DNA of 64,000 bases, taken from positions 620,001-684,000 of the forward strand of contig NZ_FODC01000004.1 in assembly GCF_900110275.1 (NCBI RefSeq). The letters are read 5' to 3'. Numbering within the stretch: position 1 is the first letter of the stretch; each line of letters starts with the position of its first letter. Source of the stretch: Duganella sp. CF517. Its GTDB lineage: Bacteria; Pseudomonadota; Gammaproteobacteria; Burkholderiales; Burkholderiaceae_D. Below the pieces are notes generated by a model that ran no database searches, was not told the DNA's origin, and saw only the letters and a program-made list of their open reading frames with translations. The position numbers and the translations under genes are program-made. Positions 34,942 to 43,130 of this stretch are shown piece after piece.

Positions 34942-35910
34942 ATGGATGTAGTAAATCGGGCCTTGCTGGTCGAGGGGGACGCGGTCTTGCCGCTGGTGAA
35001 GGCGCTGTCGTCGGAAACGCGGCAGGCGATGCTGGGCTTGCTGACCCACAAGGTGTTGAACCTGTCCGAGCTGGCCGCGACCATGAACCTGCCGCATTCG
35101 ACCGTCAGCTTCAACGTCAACCAACTGGAGGCGGTGGGACTGGTGGTGGTCGAGACCGAGCCCGGCACGCGCGGCATCCAGAAGCTGTGCTCGAAGCGCT
35201 ACGACGAGGTCCGCATCCGCTTGCCGGGCGCGGCGGTCGAGGCGGCGCCCAACCACGTGCAGATCAGCATGCCGATCGGCAGCTACCGCAGCGTCGAGGC
35301 CAGTCCGACCTGCGGCCTGGTCAGCGAGACCAAGATCATCGGCATGCTCGACGACCCGCGCTCTTTCTTCGAGCCGGAACACGTCAACGCCCAGCTGTTG
35401 TGGTTCGGCGCCGGCCACGTGGAGTATGCGTTCCCCAACAACGTGCCGTACGGCGCCGTCACCACCGAGCTGTCGTTGTCGATGGAGCTGTGTTCGGAGG
35501 CGCCCAACTACAATCCGGACTGGCCGTCCGACATCACGCTGTGGATCAACGATGTCGAGGTGGGCACCTGGACGTCGCCTGGCGACTTCGGCGGCAAGGC
35601 CGCGCTGCTGACGCCGTCGTGGTGGCAGGTGGAGGGCACCACGTACGGCGTGCTCAAACAATGGAGCGTGAGCGAGCGCGGCGCGATGATCGACGGCGTC
35701 TCGCTGGGGGCGACCGCGATCGCCGACCTGAATCTGGCCAAGGCCAACCACATCCGCGTGCGCATCGGCGTCAAGGAGGACGCGCGCAACAAGGGCGGGC
35801 TCAATCTCTTCGGCCGCAAGTTCGGCAACTATCCGCAGGACATCGTCATGCGGCTCGGCTTCGTGTTCCCGGCCGGCGCGCCGATTCCGCCGGCCGGCAC
35901 GCTGGGCTGA
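34942..35910 (+). CDS. ArsR-type transcriptional regulator with large C-terminal sensing domain
   Basis: A 322-residue DNA-binding protein. The N-terminal winged helix (about 15-85) contains 'LVKALSSETRQAMLGLLTH' and the recognition helix 'MNLPHSTVSFNVNQLEAVGLV', typical of ArsR/SmtB. No cysteine or histidine metal site is seen. The C-terminal 230 residues are beta-rich ('ITLWINDVEVGTWTSPGDFGG', 'WWQVEGTTYGVLKQW', 'HIRVRIGVKEDA') and look like a jelly roll, the fold of carbohydrate-binding modules. I infer a sugar-sensing repressor or activator of this locus. The ATG at 34942 starts just before the winged helix. It is divergent from the uptake operon and in front of the TonB receptor. Confidence 0.8.
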   Translation: MDVVNRALLVEGDAVLPLVKALSSETRQAMLGLLTHKVLNLSELAATMNLPHSTVSFNVNQLEAVGLVVVETEPGTRGIQKLCSKRYDEVRIRLPGAAVEAAPNHVQISMPIGSYRSVEASPTCGLVSETKIIGMLDDPRSFFEPEHVNAQLLWFGAGHVEYAFPNNVPYGAVTTELSLSMELCSEAPNYNPDWPSDITLWINDVEVGTWTSPGDFGGKAALLTPSWWQVEGTTYGVLKQWSVSERGAMIDGVSLGATAIADLNLAKANHIRVRIGVKEDARNKGGLNLFGRKFGNYPQDIVMRLGFVFPAGAPIPPAGTLG

Positions 35911-35999
35911 CTGTCTCGTCTTTCCAACAACTTTAATTGGTGCTTATGGCGGCGGCGGCCGCTTGCGGCCATTTTTTCGTAATATTTCGCTATTTGTCG

Positions 36000-36011
36000 C
36001 AAATATTCTTG
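36000..36011. promoter_or_regulatory. candidate operator CAANNATNNTTG, copy 3
   Basis: CAAATATTCTTG, preceded by GTCG as in copy 4, lies upstream of the TonB receptor. It matches the same 12-bp palindrome as the sites at 34781 and 34827. Confidence 0.58.
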
Positions 36012-36072
36012 ATATAAAAAGAAAATACATTCAGTATTGCATCGTTACTTGGGGCATTTCACCGCTTAGTCG

Positions 36073-36084
36073 CAAGGATTTTTG
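36073..36084. promoter_or_regulatory. candidate operator CAANNATNNTTG, copy 4
   Basis: CAAGGATTTTTG with flank GTCG...TGA lies 73 bp (centre to centre) after copy 3 and about 140 bp before the receptor start. It shares the TTTGTGA right flank with copy 2. Confidence 0.6.
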
Positions 36085-36222
36085 TGATGAACGCCCGCCC
36101 ATAACGCATATAAAGCGATGACGCGCCATGCCGGCAACACGGCATCCGGTATCGGTAGCTCACCAGGGCATACCGGATCGGCAGGGATGCAGTCGTCCGA
36201 TTCCGATAGTGGAGACAAAAAC

Positions 36223-38958
36223 ATGCAAGAGTTCAAAAGAACCCCGATCGCGGCGGCGCTGCTCGGCCTGTTGGCGGGCGCGGCGCAGCAAGCGGCGGCG
36301 CAGGACAATCCGGTGGAGGCCGCCACGGTGGTGGTGTCCGGCATCCGCCAGAGCGTGCGCAAGGCGGAGGACATCAAGCGCACCGCCGAACAGGTGGTCG
36401 ACTCGATCAACGCCGAGGATATCGGCAAGTTCCCCGACCGTTCGGTGGGCGAGGCGCTGCAGCGCATTCCCGGGGTGCAGGTCGGGCGCACCGCCAGCGA
36501 GGTCAACACCGTGCTGATACGCGGCCTGCCGGATCTGGCGACCACCATCAACGGCAACGAGATCTTCACCGGCGACGGCCGCCGCCTGTCCTACCAGGAT
36601 TTGCGCATCGAGGGCGTGGCCGGCCTGGACGTGTTCAAGTCGGCCACGCCGAACCAGCAGGAGGGCGGCATCGCCGGCCTGATGGACGTGCGGCTGCGCA
36701 AACCGTTCGACTTCAAGGGACTGAGCGCGTCGGGCTTCATCGACGGCGTCAACGTCAATCCGCGCGGCACCAGCGCCAAGTCGTACACCGATCCGTCGCT
36801 CGGCGGCCTGATCTCGAACCGCTGGAAGACCCGGCACGGCGACGTCGGCGTGCTGCTGGACGGCACCTATGTCAAGGACCGCTACGTCAATCCGGTGCAA
36901 TGGTTCGCCGAACCGGGCGGTCCCGGCCTGTGGGCGGTGCGCGCCGACGGCACGGCCTACCGCAACGATCCCGGCAACCCCAACCTGGCGGCGGAGCAGG
37001 CCAAGGGCGGCGCGACGACGGCGGCCATCATGCCGTTCCCGGGCGGCGTCTACAACTCCGGCGAGCGCGAGCGCCAGCAATTGCACGGCGCGCTGCAGTG
37101 GAAACCGAGCGACAAACTCGAACTCGACAGCCAGTTCATCTACATGGGCTTCCGCAACCGCGGCGCCGAGGATTACCTGTTCGGCGTGGCGCGCGACGCC
37201 AACTCGGCCATCAACGTCCAGGTCGCGCCGGACGGCGCCTACTGCGACACCAGCCGCGGCCGAGCCTGTCCGATCGTCTCGGCCGACGTGCTGCCCGATG
37301 CCGACGGCGTGGCGCCGTACACGGCCACCAGCACCCAGGCGCGCCAGCAAAAGACCGACACCGGCTACGGCAGCGTGGGCGCCAAGTACAAGGACGGCGC
37401 CTGGCAGGCCAGCACCGACCTGGCGTTCACGTATTCGAAGTTCACGGAGGACCGCATCATCGTCGACCAGAGCGTGCCGTTCGCGACCTTGCACGTGGTC
37501 GGCCTCGACGGCGGCGGCCACGGCGGGTTCAGCGGCTCGACCCCGGGCAACGCCGGCGCGCTCAGCGATCCGAGCCAGTACGCGCTGCGCGGCTTCTTCC
37601 AGTCGTGGGGCGAGAGCAGCGGACGCCAGGTGCAGTGGCGCAATGACCTGAGCTACAAGCTGGGACAGGGCTTCATCAGCAAGCTGTCGGCCGGCGTGCG
37701 CCTGTCGTCGCGCGACGCCGAGTTCCACGGCGCCGAGGGCGGCGCCGACACGCCGGGCGGCGTGCGTCCGGTGCCGGTGGGCGTGTTCGGCCCGTCGTTC
37801 AACGACGTGGTGCCCGGCGTCGACCGGCTCGGCGGCAGCTACGCGGCGCCGTCGACCAACTTCCTGCTCGATAACCGCGGCCAGGTGCGCCAGTACTACG
37901 GCCTGCCGGCCGGACGCCTGCCCGACGATCCCAACCGCCTGTTCAAGCAGACCGAGAAAACCACCAGCGCCTACGGCATGGCCAACTACGGTTTCGACGT
38001 CGGCAGCGTCGGCGTCTCCGGCCTGGCCGGCGTACGCGTGAGCCGCCTCGAGCGCGACCTCAGCGGCAATAGCCGCATCGGCGACACCATCAGCAATGTC
38101 GACATCAGCACGTCGCACACCGACGTGCTGCCGAGCATTAGCGCCAAGGTCGATTGGGCCGACAACTGGATGTCGCACGTCGGCTGGGGCAAGACCGTGA
38201 CCCGTCCGGATTTCGCCTCGCTCAACCCGGCGCTGTCGCTGACGCCGCCGTCGATCAACCGTCCGGGCTACGGCACGGCCGGCAATCCCGAGCTCAAGCC
38301 GGTCGAATCGAAATCGTTCGACATCACGCTGGAGCGCTACTTCGACAAGGACGGCTACGTCTCGGTGGCCTTCTTCGACCGCCGCATCGACGGCTATCTG
38401 CAACCGTTCCAGCAGGTCGAGAACATCAACGGCCTGCCGTACACGGTGACCCGTCCGCAAAACGCCGGCAAGGGCAAGCTGCACGGCTACGAGCTGTCGG
38501 CGCAGAAGTTCCTCGACTTTTTGCCGGGCGCGCTGTCCGGGCTGGGCGTGCAGGCCAACTATACGTGGATCAGCGGCACCACCGAGAGCGCCAACACGCT
38601 CAACGGCGGCGACTTCACCGTCACGCCGCTGGTCAACGTGGCCAAAAAGAACGCCAACCTGGCGCTGATCTACGAGAAGTACGGCGTCAACGGACGCTTG
38701 GCGTACACGCGCCGCGACAGCTATGTCGAATCGTTGAACAATGGCGGCATCCAGCTGCCGGCGACCAACGTGGTGCGCCCGCGCGAGCAGCTCGACCTGT
38801 CGATCGGCTACGAGATCAACCAGCATTTGTCGCTGCAGTTCAACGCCTGGAATTTGCTGCGCTCGTCCTATGAAAGCTATAGCGGCCACGAGCAGTTCCC
38901 GCGCGACATCCGCTACGACCCCGCCGTGTATTCGCTCGGTCTGCGCTTTAAGTTGTAA
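36223..38958 (+). CDS. TonB-dependent receptor for a carbohydrate
   Basis: A 911-residue outer membrane receptor. A signal peptide ('IAAALLGLLAGAAQQAAAQ') is followed by the plug domain with 'VVVSGIRQSVRKAEDIKRTAEQ' and 'SINAEDIGKFPDRSVGEALQRIPGVQV'. This is the motif set of the large Xanthomonas/Caulobacter-type receptors often used for plant saccharides. A 22-strand barrel ends with an aromatic C-terminal strand ('YSLGLRFKL'). The ATG at 36223 has GGAGAC at 36211; a longer start at 36118 would precede the signal peptide. It probably imports the oligosaccharide later taken up by the ABC system across the locus. The propeller-lectin gene follows a terminator. Confidence 0.93.
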   Translation: MQEFKRTPIAAALLGLLAGAAQQAAAQDNPVEAATVVVSGIRQSVRKAEDIKRTAEQVVDSINAEDIGKFPDRSVGEALQRIPGVQVGRTASEVNTVLIRGLPDLATTINGNEIFTGDGRRLSYQDLRIEGVAGLDVFKSATPNQQEGGIAGLMDVRLRKPFDFKGLSASGFIDGVNVNPRGTSAKSYTDPSLGGLISNRWKTRHGDVGVLLDGTYVKDRYVNPVQWFAEPGGPGLWAVRADGTAYRNDPGNPNLAAEQAKGGATTAAIMPFPGGVYNSGERERQQLHGALQWKPSDKLELDSQFIYMGFRNRGAEDYLFGVARDANSAINVQVAPDGAYCDTSRGRACPIVSADVLPDADGVAPYTATSTQARQQKTDTGYGSVGAKYKDGAWQASTDLAFTYSKFTEDRIIVDQSVPFATLHVVGLDGGGHGGFSGSTPGNAGALSDPSQYALRGFFQSWGESSGRQVQWRNDLSYKLGQGFISKLSAGVRLSSRDAEFHGAEGGADTPGGVRPVPVGVFGPSFNDVVPGVDRLGGSYAAPSTNFLLDNRGQVRQYYGLPAGRLPDDPNRLFKQTEKTTSAYGMANYGFDVGSVGVSGLAGVRVSRLERDLSGNSRIGDTISNVDISTSHTDVLPSISAKVDWADNWMSHVGWGKTVTRPDFASLNPALSLTPPSINRPGYGTAGNPELKPVESKSFDITLERYFDKDGYVSVAFFDRRIDGYLQPFQQVENINGLPYTVTRPQNAGKGKLHGYELSAQKFLDFLPGALSGLGVQANYTWISGTTESANTLNGGDFTVTPLVNVAKKNANLALIYEKYGVNGRLAYTRRDSYVESLNNGGIQLPATNVVRPREQLDLSIGYEINQHLSLQFNAWNLLRSSYESYSGHEQFPRDIRYDPAVYSLGLRFKL

Positions 38959-39030
38959 GTCCCAGGCAGTAAGCCGGGCCCCAAGCCCGGTGGTCATTCT
39001 CCGTTTCACCCTTTCCAGTGTTGTTCTTTC

Positions 39031-39057
39031 GCAGGGAGCTTGCTCCCTGCTTTTTTT
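39031..39057 (+). terminator. intrinsic terminator after the TonB receptor
   Basis: A perfect GC-rich hairpin (GCAGGGAG/CTCCCTGC, 39031-39050) followed by seven T. It lies 72 bp after the receptor stop and 27 bp before the next start, so it may only attenuate transcription into the propeller-lectin gene. Confidence 0.85.
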
Positions 39058-39083
39058 GCATCCAAAAAAATGGAGACACGTCT

Positions 39084-40607
39084 ATGAAAACCCGCGTATT
39101 CGCACTGCTGCTGGCGATGTTCTGCTGGCTCGACGTCCAGGCCGCCGTCACCCTGGGCAACCAGGCCTCGTACTACCCGCGCATGATACGGCTGGCCGCC
39201 AGCGGCGCGGCCAACAACCGCCTGATCGCCAGCTTCGACTACGGCAACACCCAGAGCACGATCTGGGAGAGCGCCAACAACGGCGCCAGCTGGAGCCAGA
39301 TCGCCACCATCAACCTGCCCGAGCCCGGCCATTGCTGCGGCGGCCTGTACGAGGTGCCGCAGGCGCTGGGCGGCACGCCGAAGGGCGCGCTGTTGTGGAC
39401 CACCTCCACCACCAACGGCAACGCCCACGCGATCCGGATCTACCGCAGCCTCGACCAGGGCCGCAACTGGAGCCTGCTGTCGACCCCGGTGACCGGCACG
39501 GTCGGCGTGTGGGAGGGCGAGTTCGCCATCGACAGCGCCGGCCGGCTGGTGATGTATTATTCCAGCGAGGAGTACAAGGCCAATGGCTACAACCAGCTGA
39601 TCGCGCACCGCGTCTCGACCGACGGCGGCGTGACCTGGAGCGGCGACACCATCGACGTCGGCGTCAGCGACGGCAATGTGCAGCGCCCCGGCATGCCGCT
39701 GGTGGCGCGCCTGCCCAACGGCGGCTATGTCATGACGTACGAGGTGTGCGGCGCGTCCAACTGCGAGGCGTTCATCCGCAGCTCGGCCAACGGCATCGCC
39801 TGGGGCACGGCGTCCAACCTGGGCACGCGCATCGAGTCCAGCTCCGGCAACCACTTCCGCCACACGCCGACGGTGCGCTGGTATAACGACGGCAGCGCCA
39901 ACGGCCGCCTGCTGGTGACCGGCGAGGTATTGCGCCGCAACAGCGATGGCGCCATCGCCGCCGGCAACGGCCAGACCTATATGTACAATACCAACAACGG
40001 CAACGGCCTGTGGACCGAGGGCGCCACGCCGCAGGCGGCGGTCACCATGGGCGGCGCCGACGTCTGCAACGGCTACAGCACCCAGCTGCTGCCGTCGACC
40101 GACGGCACCCAGTTGTACGAACTGGTCAACGTCGGCTGCTCGATCAAGTTCGCCACCGGGCCGATGGACAATCCGGTCGCGAGCGGCGTCTACACCTTGA
40201 TCTCGAAGAACAGCGGCCTGGCGCTGGACGTCGCCGCCTGTGCCGGCGCGGCCGGCGCCAACGTCCAGCAGTGGACGCCGAACGGCGCCAATTGCCAGCG
40301 CTGGAACGTGCAGAACAAGGGTAACGGCGACTACGTGCTGACCGCGATGCACAGCGGCCTGGCGCTCGACGTCGACGCCTGCTCGAGCGCCAACGGCGGC
40401 AACGTGCAGCAGTGGACGCCCAACGGCGCGGCCTGCCAGGCGTGGCGGCCGGAACCGGTCGGTGACGGCCACTTCCGGTTCGTCTCCCGCAACAGCGGGC
40501 TGGTGCTCGATGTCGACGCCTGCTCGACGGCCGCCGGCGCCAACGTGCAGCAGTGGCAGTGGCTCGGCGGCGATTGCCAGCGCTGGCGCCTGCAGCCGGC
40601 GCCCTAG
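39084..40607 (+). CDS. secreted sialidase-fold propeller enzyme with ricin-B lectin domain
   Basis: A 507-residue exported protein. Signal peptide 'VFALLLAMFCWLDVQAA'. Residues about 22-365 repeat the propeller blocks of the lipoprotein at 33440-34693: 'SYYPRMIRLAASGAANNRLIASF', 'HCCGGLYEVPQALGG', 'RPGMPLVARLPNGGYVMTYEV' and 'NHFRHTPTVRWYNDGSANGRLLV'. Residues about 370-507 are a ricin-type beta-trefoil with three QxW units ('VQQWTPNGANCQRW', 'VQQWTPNGAACQAW', 'VQQWQWLGGDCQRW'), a galactose/xylan-binding module (CBM13). GGAGAC lies at 39072. A polysaccharide exo-hydrolase such as GH93 is plausible. Confidence 0.85.
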   Translation: MKTRVFALLLAMFCWLDVQAAVTLGNQASYYPRMIRLAASGAANNRLIASFDYGNTQSTIWESANNGASWSQIATINLPEPGHCCGGLYEVPQALGGTPKGALLWTTSTTNGNAHAIRIYRSLDQGRNWSLLSTPVTGTVGVWEGEFAIDSAGRLVMYYSSEEYKANGYNQLIAHRVSTDGGVTWSGDTIDVGVSDGNVQRPGMPLVARLPNGGYVMTYEVCGASNCEAFIRSSANGIAWGTASNLGTRIESSSGNHFRHTPTVRWYNDGSANGRLLVTGEVLRRNSDGAIAAGNGQTYMYNTNNGNGLWTEGATPQAAVTMGGADVCNGYSTQLLPSTDGTQLYELVNVGCSIKFATGPMDNPVASGVYTLISKNSGLALDVAACAGAAGANVQQWTPNGANCQRWNVQNKGNGDYVLTAMHSGLALDVDACSSANGGNVQQWTPNGAACQAWRPEPVGDGHFRFVSRNSGLVLDVDACSTAAGANVQQWQWLGGDCQRWRLQPAP

Positions 40608-40762
40608 CCGCGGTTCGGCGGGCGTACCCGGGCAGGGCGTCGGTCGGCGGGCTCTTGCCGGGTATCGGGGCGCCGCCGGCGCCCGACGCGGATGCGGCCA
40701 TCGGCGCCATTCGGGTATGCTGTGGTTGGTGATGACCATCAAATTGTGAAAGGTTTCTAAAA

Positions 40763-41419
40763 ATGCAGGACCAGGCCGATCTACTACCGCGCAAGCTGCC
40801 GCGCCAGGCGCGTTCGCGGGTGACCGTCGACGCGATTCTCCAGGCCACCACGGAAATGCTCAAACGCAACGACTTCGGCGGCGCCATCACCACCCGCGTC
40901 GCCTTGCGCGCCGGCGTCTCGGTGGGCACGCTGTACCAGTATTTTCCGCATCAGGAGGCGCTGCGCTTCGCCGCGCTGCAACGGCATCTGGACGGCCTGG
41001 CCGCCGCGCTGGAAGAGCTGTGCGCGCGCCACCGGCGCAAGCCGCTGGCGACGCTGGCGCGCGACTTCGCCACCGGCTACGTGGATTTGAAGCTGGCGCG
41101 CGTGGCGGACCGGCAAGCGTTGCAACACCACATGGCCGACCTCGGCATGGAACGGGAAAAATCGGCCGTTTTCGCGCGCACCGAACTGGCGCTGGGCGAG
41201 TTGTTGCTCAGCGCGCCGGACGCCGGCTTCGCCGACCCGCGCCAGACCGCCACCGCTTTGTTGGCGGAAATGCATGCGGCGGTGTGGCCGGCGCTGGCGC
41301 GTGCCGGCGAGCCGGCCAGAATAACGGGCCTGCGCGACGACATGGTGGGCCTGGTCGGCGAGTATCTTGGCGCGCGCCGGCCGCCGGGGCGCGATTCGTT
41401 TGAAATGCGAATAGCCTAA
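40763..41419 (+). CDS. TetR/AcrR-family transcriptional regulator
   Basis: A 218-residue regulator. The N-terminal tetracycline-repressor helix-turn-helix spans about 18-65 ('VDAILQATTEMLKRNDFGGAITTRVALRAGVSVGTLYQYFPHQEAL'; given here only to show the turn 'RAGVSVGTLYQYF'). The C-terminal helices form the ligand pocket with no recognisable ligand motif. It lies 66 bp before paoA in the same direction, so it may repress the pao operon or be co-transcribed with it. Its own promoter would be in 40608-40762, which shows no clear palindrome. Confidence 0.9.
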   Translation: MQDQADLLPRKLPRQARSRVTVDAILQATTEMLKRNDFGGAITTRVALRAGVSVGTLYQYFPHQEALRFAALQRHLDGLAAALEELCARHRRKPLATLARDFATGYVDLKLARVADRQALQHHMADLGMEREKSAVFARTELALGELLLSAPDAGFADPRQTATALLAEMHAAVWPALARAGEPARITGLRDDMVGLVGEYLGARRPPGRDSFEMRIA

Positions 41420-41485
41420 AGCTGCGATTCTGGGCATTATTTCCGTCGTACTGGGCACGCCCAGCAGTGAACGGAGAGCAAGCCA

Positions 41486-42121
41486 ATGAATGATGACAGC
41501 GAGCACGCGTCCCCTTTAAAGATCAGTCGCAGGAGACTGCTTATTTCCGGCGCCGGCGCCGCCGCGGCGATTCCGGCATTGGCGCGGGCGGCGGCAATGC
41601 CGCCAGCGGCCGCGGGGACGGGCGGGCCCGCCGTGGCCGCCGATGGCATGCTGGTGGAATTGACCGTCAACGGCCGCCATCACCGGCTGCGCCTCGATCC
41701 CCGCACGACATTGCTCGACGCTTTGCGCGACGGCCTGGCGCTGACCGGCACCAAGCGCGGATGCGACCACGGCCAGTGCGGCGCCTGCACCGTCCACGTC
41801 GGCGGGCGCCGGGTGGTCTCGTGCCTGACCCTGGCCTGCACGGTGCGCGACGCGGTCACCACCATCGAGGGCGTGGCCGACGCCGACGGCACCCTGCATC
41901 CGCTGCAACAAGCGTTCATCGAACACGACGCCTTCCAGTGCGGCTTTTGCACGCCGGGGCAGATCATGTCCGGCCTGGCCTGTATCCGCGAAGGGCACGC
42001 CGGCAACCCGGACGACATCCGCGAGTGGATGAGCGGCAACATCTGCCGCTGCGCGGCCTATCCGAACATCGTCACCGCCGTCCAGCAGGCCGCCGCGCCG
42101 TCGAAAGGAAAATCCTCATGA
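41486..42121 (+). CDS. paoA: aldehyde oxidoreductase 2Fe-2S subunit, PaoA type
   Basis: A 211-residue small subunit of a xanthine-oxidase-family molybdenum enzyme. A twin-arginine signal ('SRRRLLISGAGAAAAI') shows export to the periplasm. The first 2Fe-2S cluster has 'GCDHGQCGACTV' plus the later Cys in 'VVSCLTL'. The second is in 'CGFCTPGQIM' and 'NICRCAAY'. The order matches E. coli PaoA/YagT. PaoABC oxidises a broad range of aldehydes, mainly aromatic. The stop overlaps the paoB start as ATGA. Confidence 0.95.
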   Translation: MNDDSEHASPLKISRRRLLISGAGAAAAIPALARAAAMPPAAAGTGGPAVAADGMLVELTVNGRHHRLRLDPRTTLLDALRDGLALTGTKRGCDHGQCGACTVHVGGRRVVSCLTLACTVRDAVTTIEGVADADGTLHPLQQAFIEHDAFQCGFCTPGQIMSGLACIREGHAGNPDDIREWMSGNICRCAAYPNIVTAVQQAAAPSKGKSS

Positions 42122-43128
42122 ACCCGTTCGCCTACCGCCGCGCCGACGATGCCGCCGCCGTCCATGCCGGCACCGCGCCCGCCCCGGCCGGCGCGCCGCC
42201 GGCGCAGTTCCTGGCCGGCGGCACCACCCTGGTCGACCTGATGAAACTCGATGTGATGCGTCCGGCCCAGATCATCGACATCAACGGCCTGCAGCGCGTC
42301 TACGGCGGCATCGCGGCCGGCCGCGACGGCTTGCTGCTGGGCGCGCTCGCCCGCATGAGCCAGGTCGAGGCCGACGCCGCCGTGCGGCGCAACTACCCGG
42401 TCATCGCCCAGGCGCTGCAACAGGCCGCCAGCCCGCAATTGCGCAATATGGCCAGCCTGGGCGGCAACGTGCTGCAACGCACGCGCTGCGCCTATTTCCG
42501 CGACCCCGGCTACAGCGCCTGCAACAAACGCAATCCCGGCTCGGGCTGCGCGGCGCTCGACGGCGCCAACCGCAAGCACGGCCTGTTCGGCACCAGCGAA
42601 CGCTGCATCGCCACCTACCCGGGCGATTTCGCCCAGGCGCTGGTGGCGCTCGGCGCGACGGTGCAACTGCGCGGCCCGGCCGGCGCGCGCACCATCCGCT
42701 TCGAGGACTTGCACCTGCCTTACGGCGACCGGCCGCACATCGAAACCACGCTGCGCCCGGGCGAACTGATCACCGCCTTCCACGTGCCGGCCGCGCCGTA
42801 CACGCGCCGCTCGCTGTACCTGAAAATCCGCGACCGCCGCTCGTACGCGTTCGCGCTGACGTCGGCGGCGGTGGCGCTCGACCTCGGCCCCGGCGGCGTG
42901 GTGGCCGAGGCCCGCATCGCGCTGGGCGGCGTGGCCAGCCGGCCGTGGCGCGCGCACGCGGCCGAGGCGGCGCTGCGCGGCCAGCCGCTGACCGAGGCCA
43001 GCGCCCGCCACGCCGCCGACGTCGCCTTCGCCGATGCTCGCCCGCACGGCCAGAACGCCTTTAAAATTGAACTCGGCAAGCGCACCGTGGCGCGCGCGCT
43101 GCTGGCCGCCGCCGCCCTGGAGATCTGA
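42118..43128 (+). CDS. paoB: aldehyde oxidoreductase FAD subunit, PaoB type
   Basis: A 336-residue FAD subunit. The flavin pattern 'FLAGGTTLVDLMKLDVMRP' is followed by 'ASPQLRNMASLGGNVLQRTRC'. The four cysteines in 'RCAYFRDPGYSACNKRNPGSGC' and 'SERCIATYPGDFA' are those that bind the extra 4Fe-4S cluster special to PaoB. The C-terminal CO dehydrogenase flavoprotein domain follows. The ATG at 42118 forms ATGA with paoA; an upstream in-frame extension into paoA is a shadow. The subunit has no signal of its own and would be carried by the Tat signal of PaoA. Confidence 0.94.
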   Translation: MNPFAYRRADDAAAVHAGTAPAPAGAPPAQFLAGGTTLVDLMKLDVMRPAQIIDINGLQRVYGGIAAGRDGLLLGALARMSQVEADAAVRRNYPVIAQALQQAASPQLRNMASLGGNVLQRTRCAYFRDPGYSACNKRNPGSGCAALDGANRKHGLFGTSERCIATYPGDFAQALVALGATVQLRGPAGARTIRFEDLHLPYGDRPHIETTLRPGELITAFHVPAAPYTRRSLYLKIRDRRSYAFALTSAAVALDLGPGGVVAEARIALGGVASRPWRAHAAEAALRGQPLTEASARHAADVAFADARPHGQNAFKIELGKRTVARALLAAAALEI

Positions 43129-43130
43129 AC

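Larger units (their letters stand above)
35911..36222. other. AT-rich control region of the TonB receptor operon
   Basis: The 312 bp between the regulator stop and the TonB receptor start are clearly AT-rich around 35975-36050. They contain two candidate operators (36000-36011 and 36073-36084) and then a GGAGAC ribosome site at 36211-36216. No open frame here looks like a gene, although a longer in-frame start for the receptor exists at 36118. Confidence 0.7.

Noticed and set aside
36160..39009. Minus-strand open frame of 949 codons opposite the first TonB receptor
   Set aside because: The sense frame has clear signal peptide, plug and barrel features. The antisense translation is His/Arg/Ala-rich without domains.
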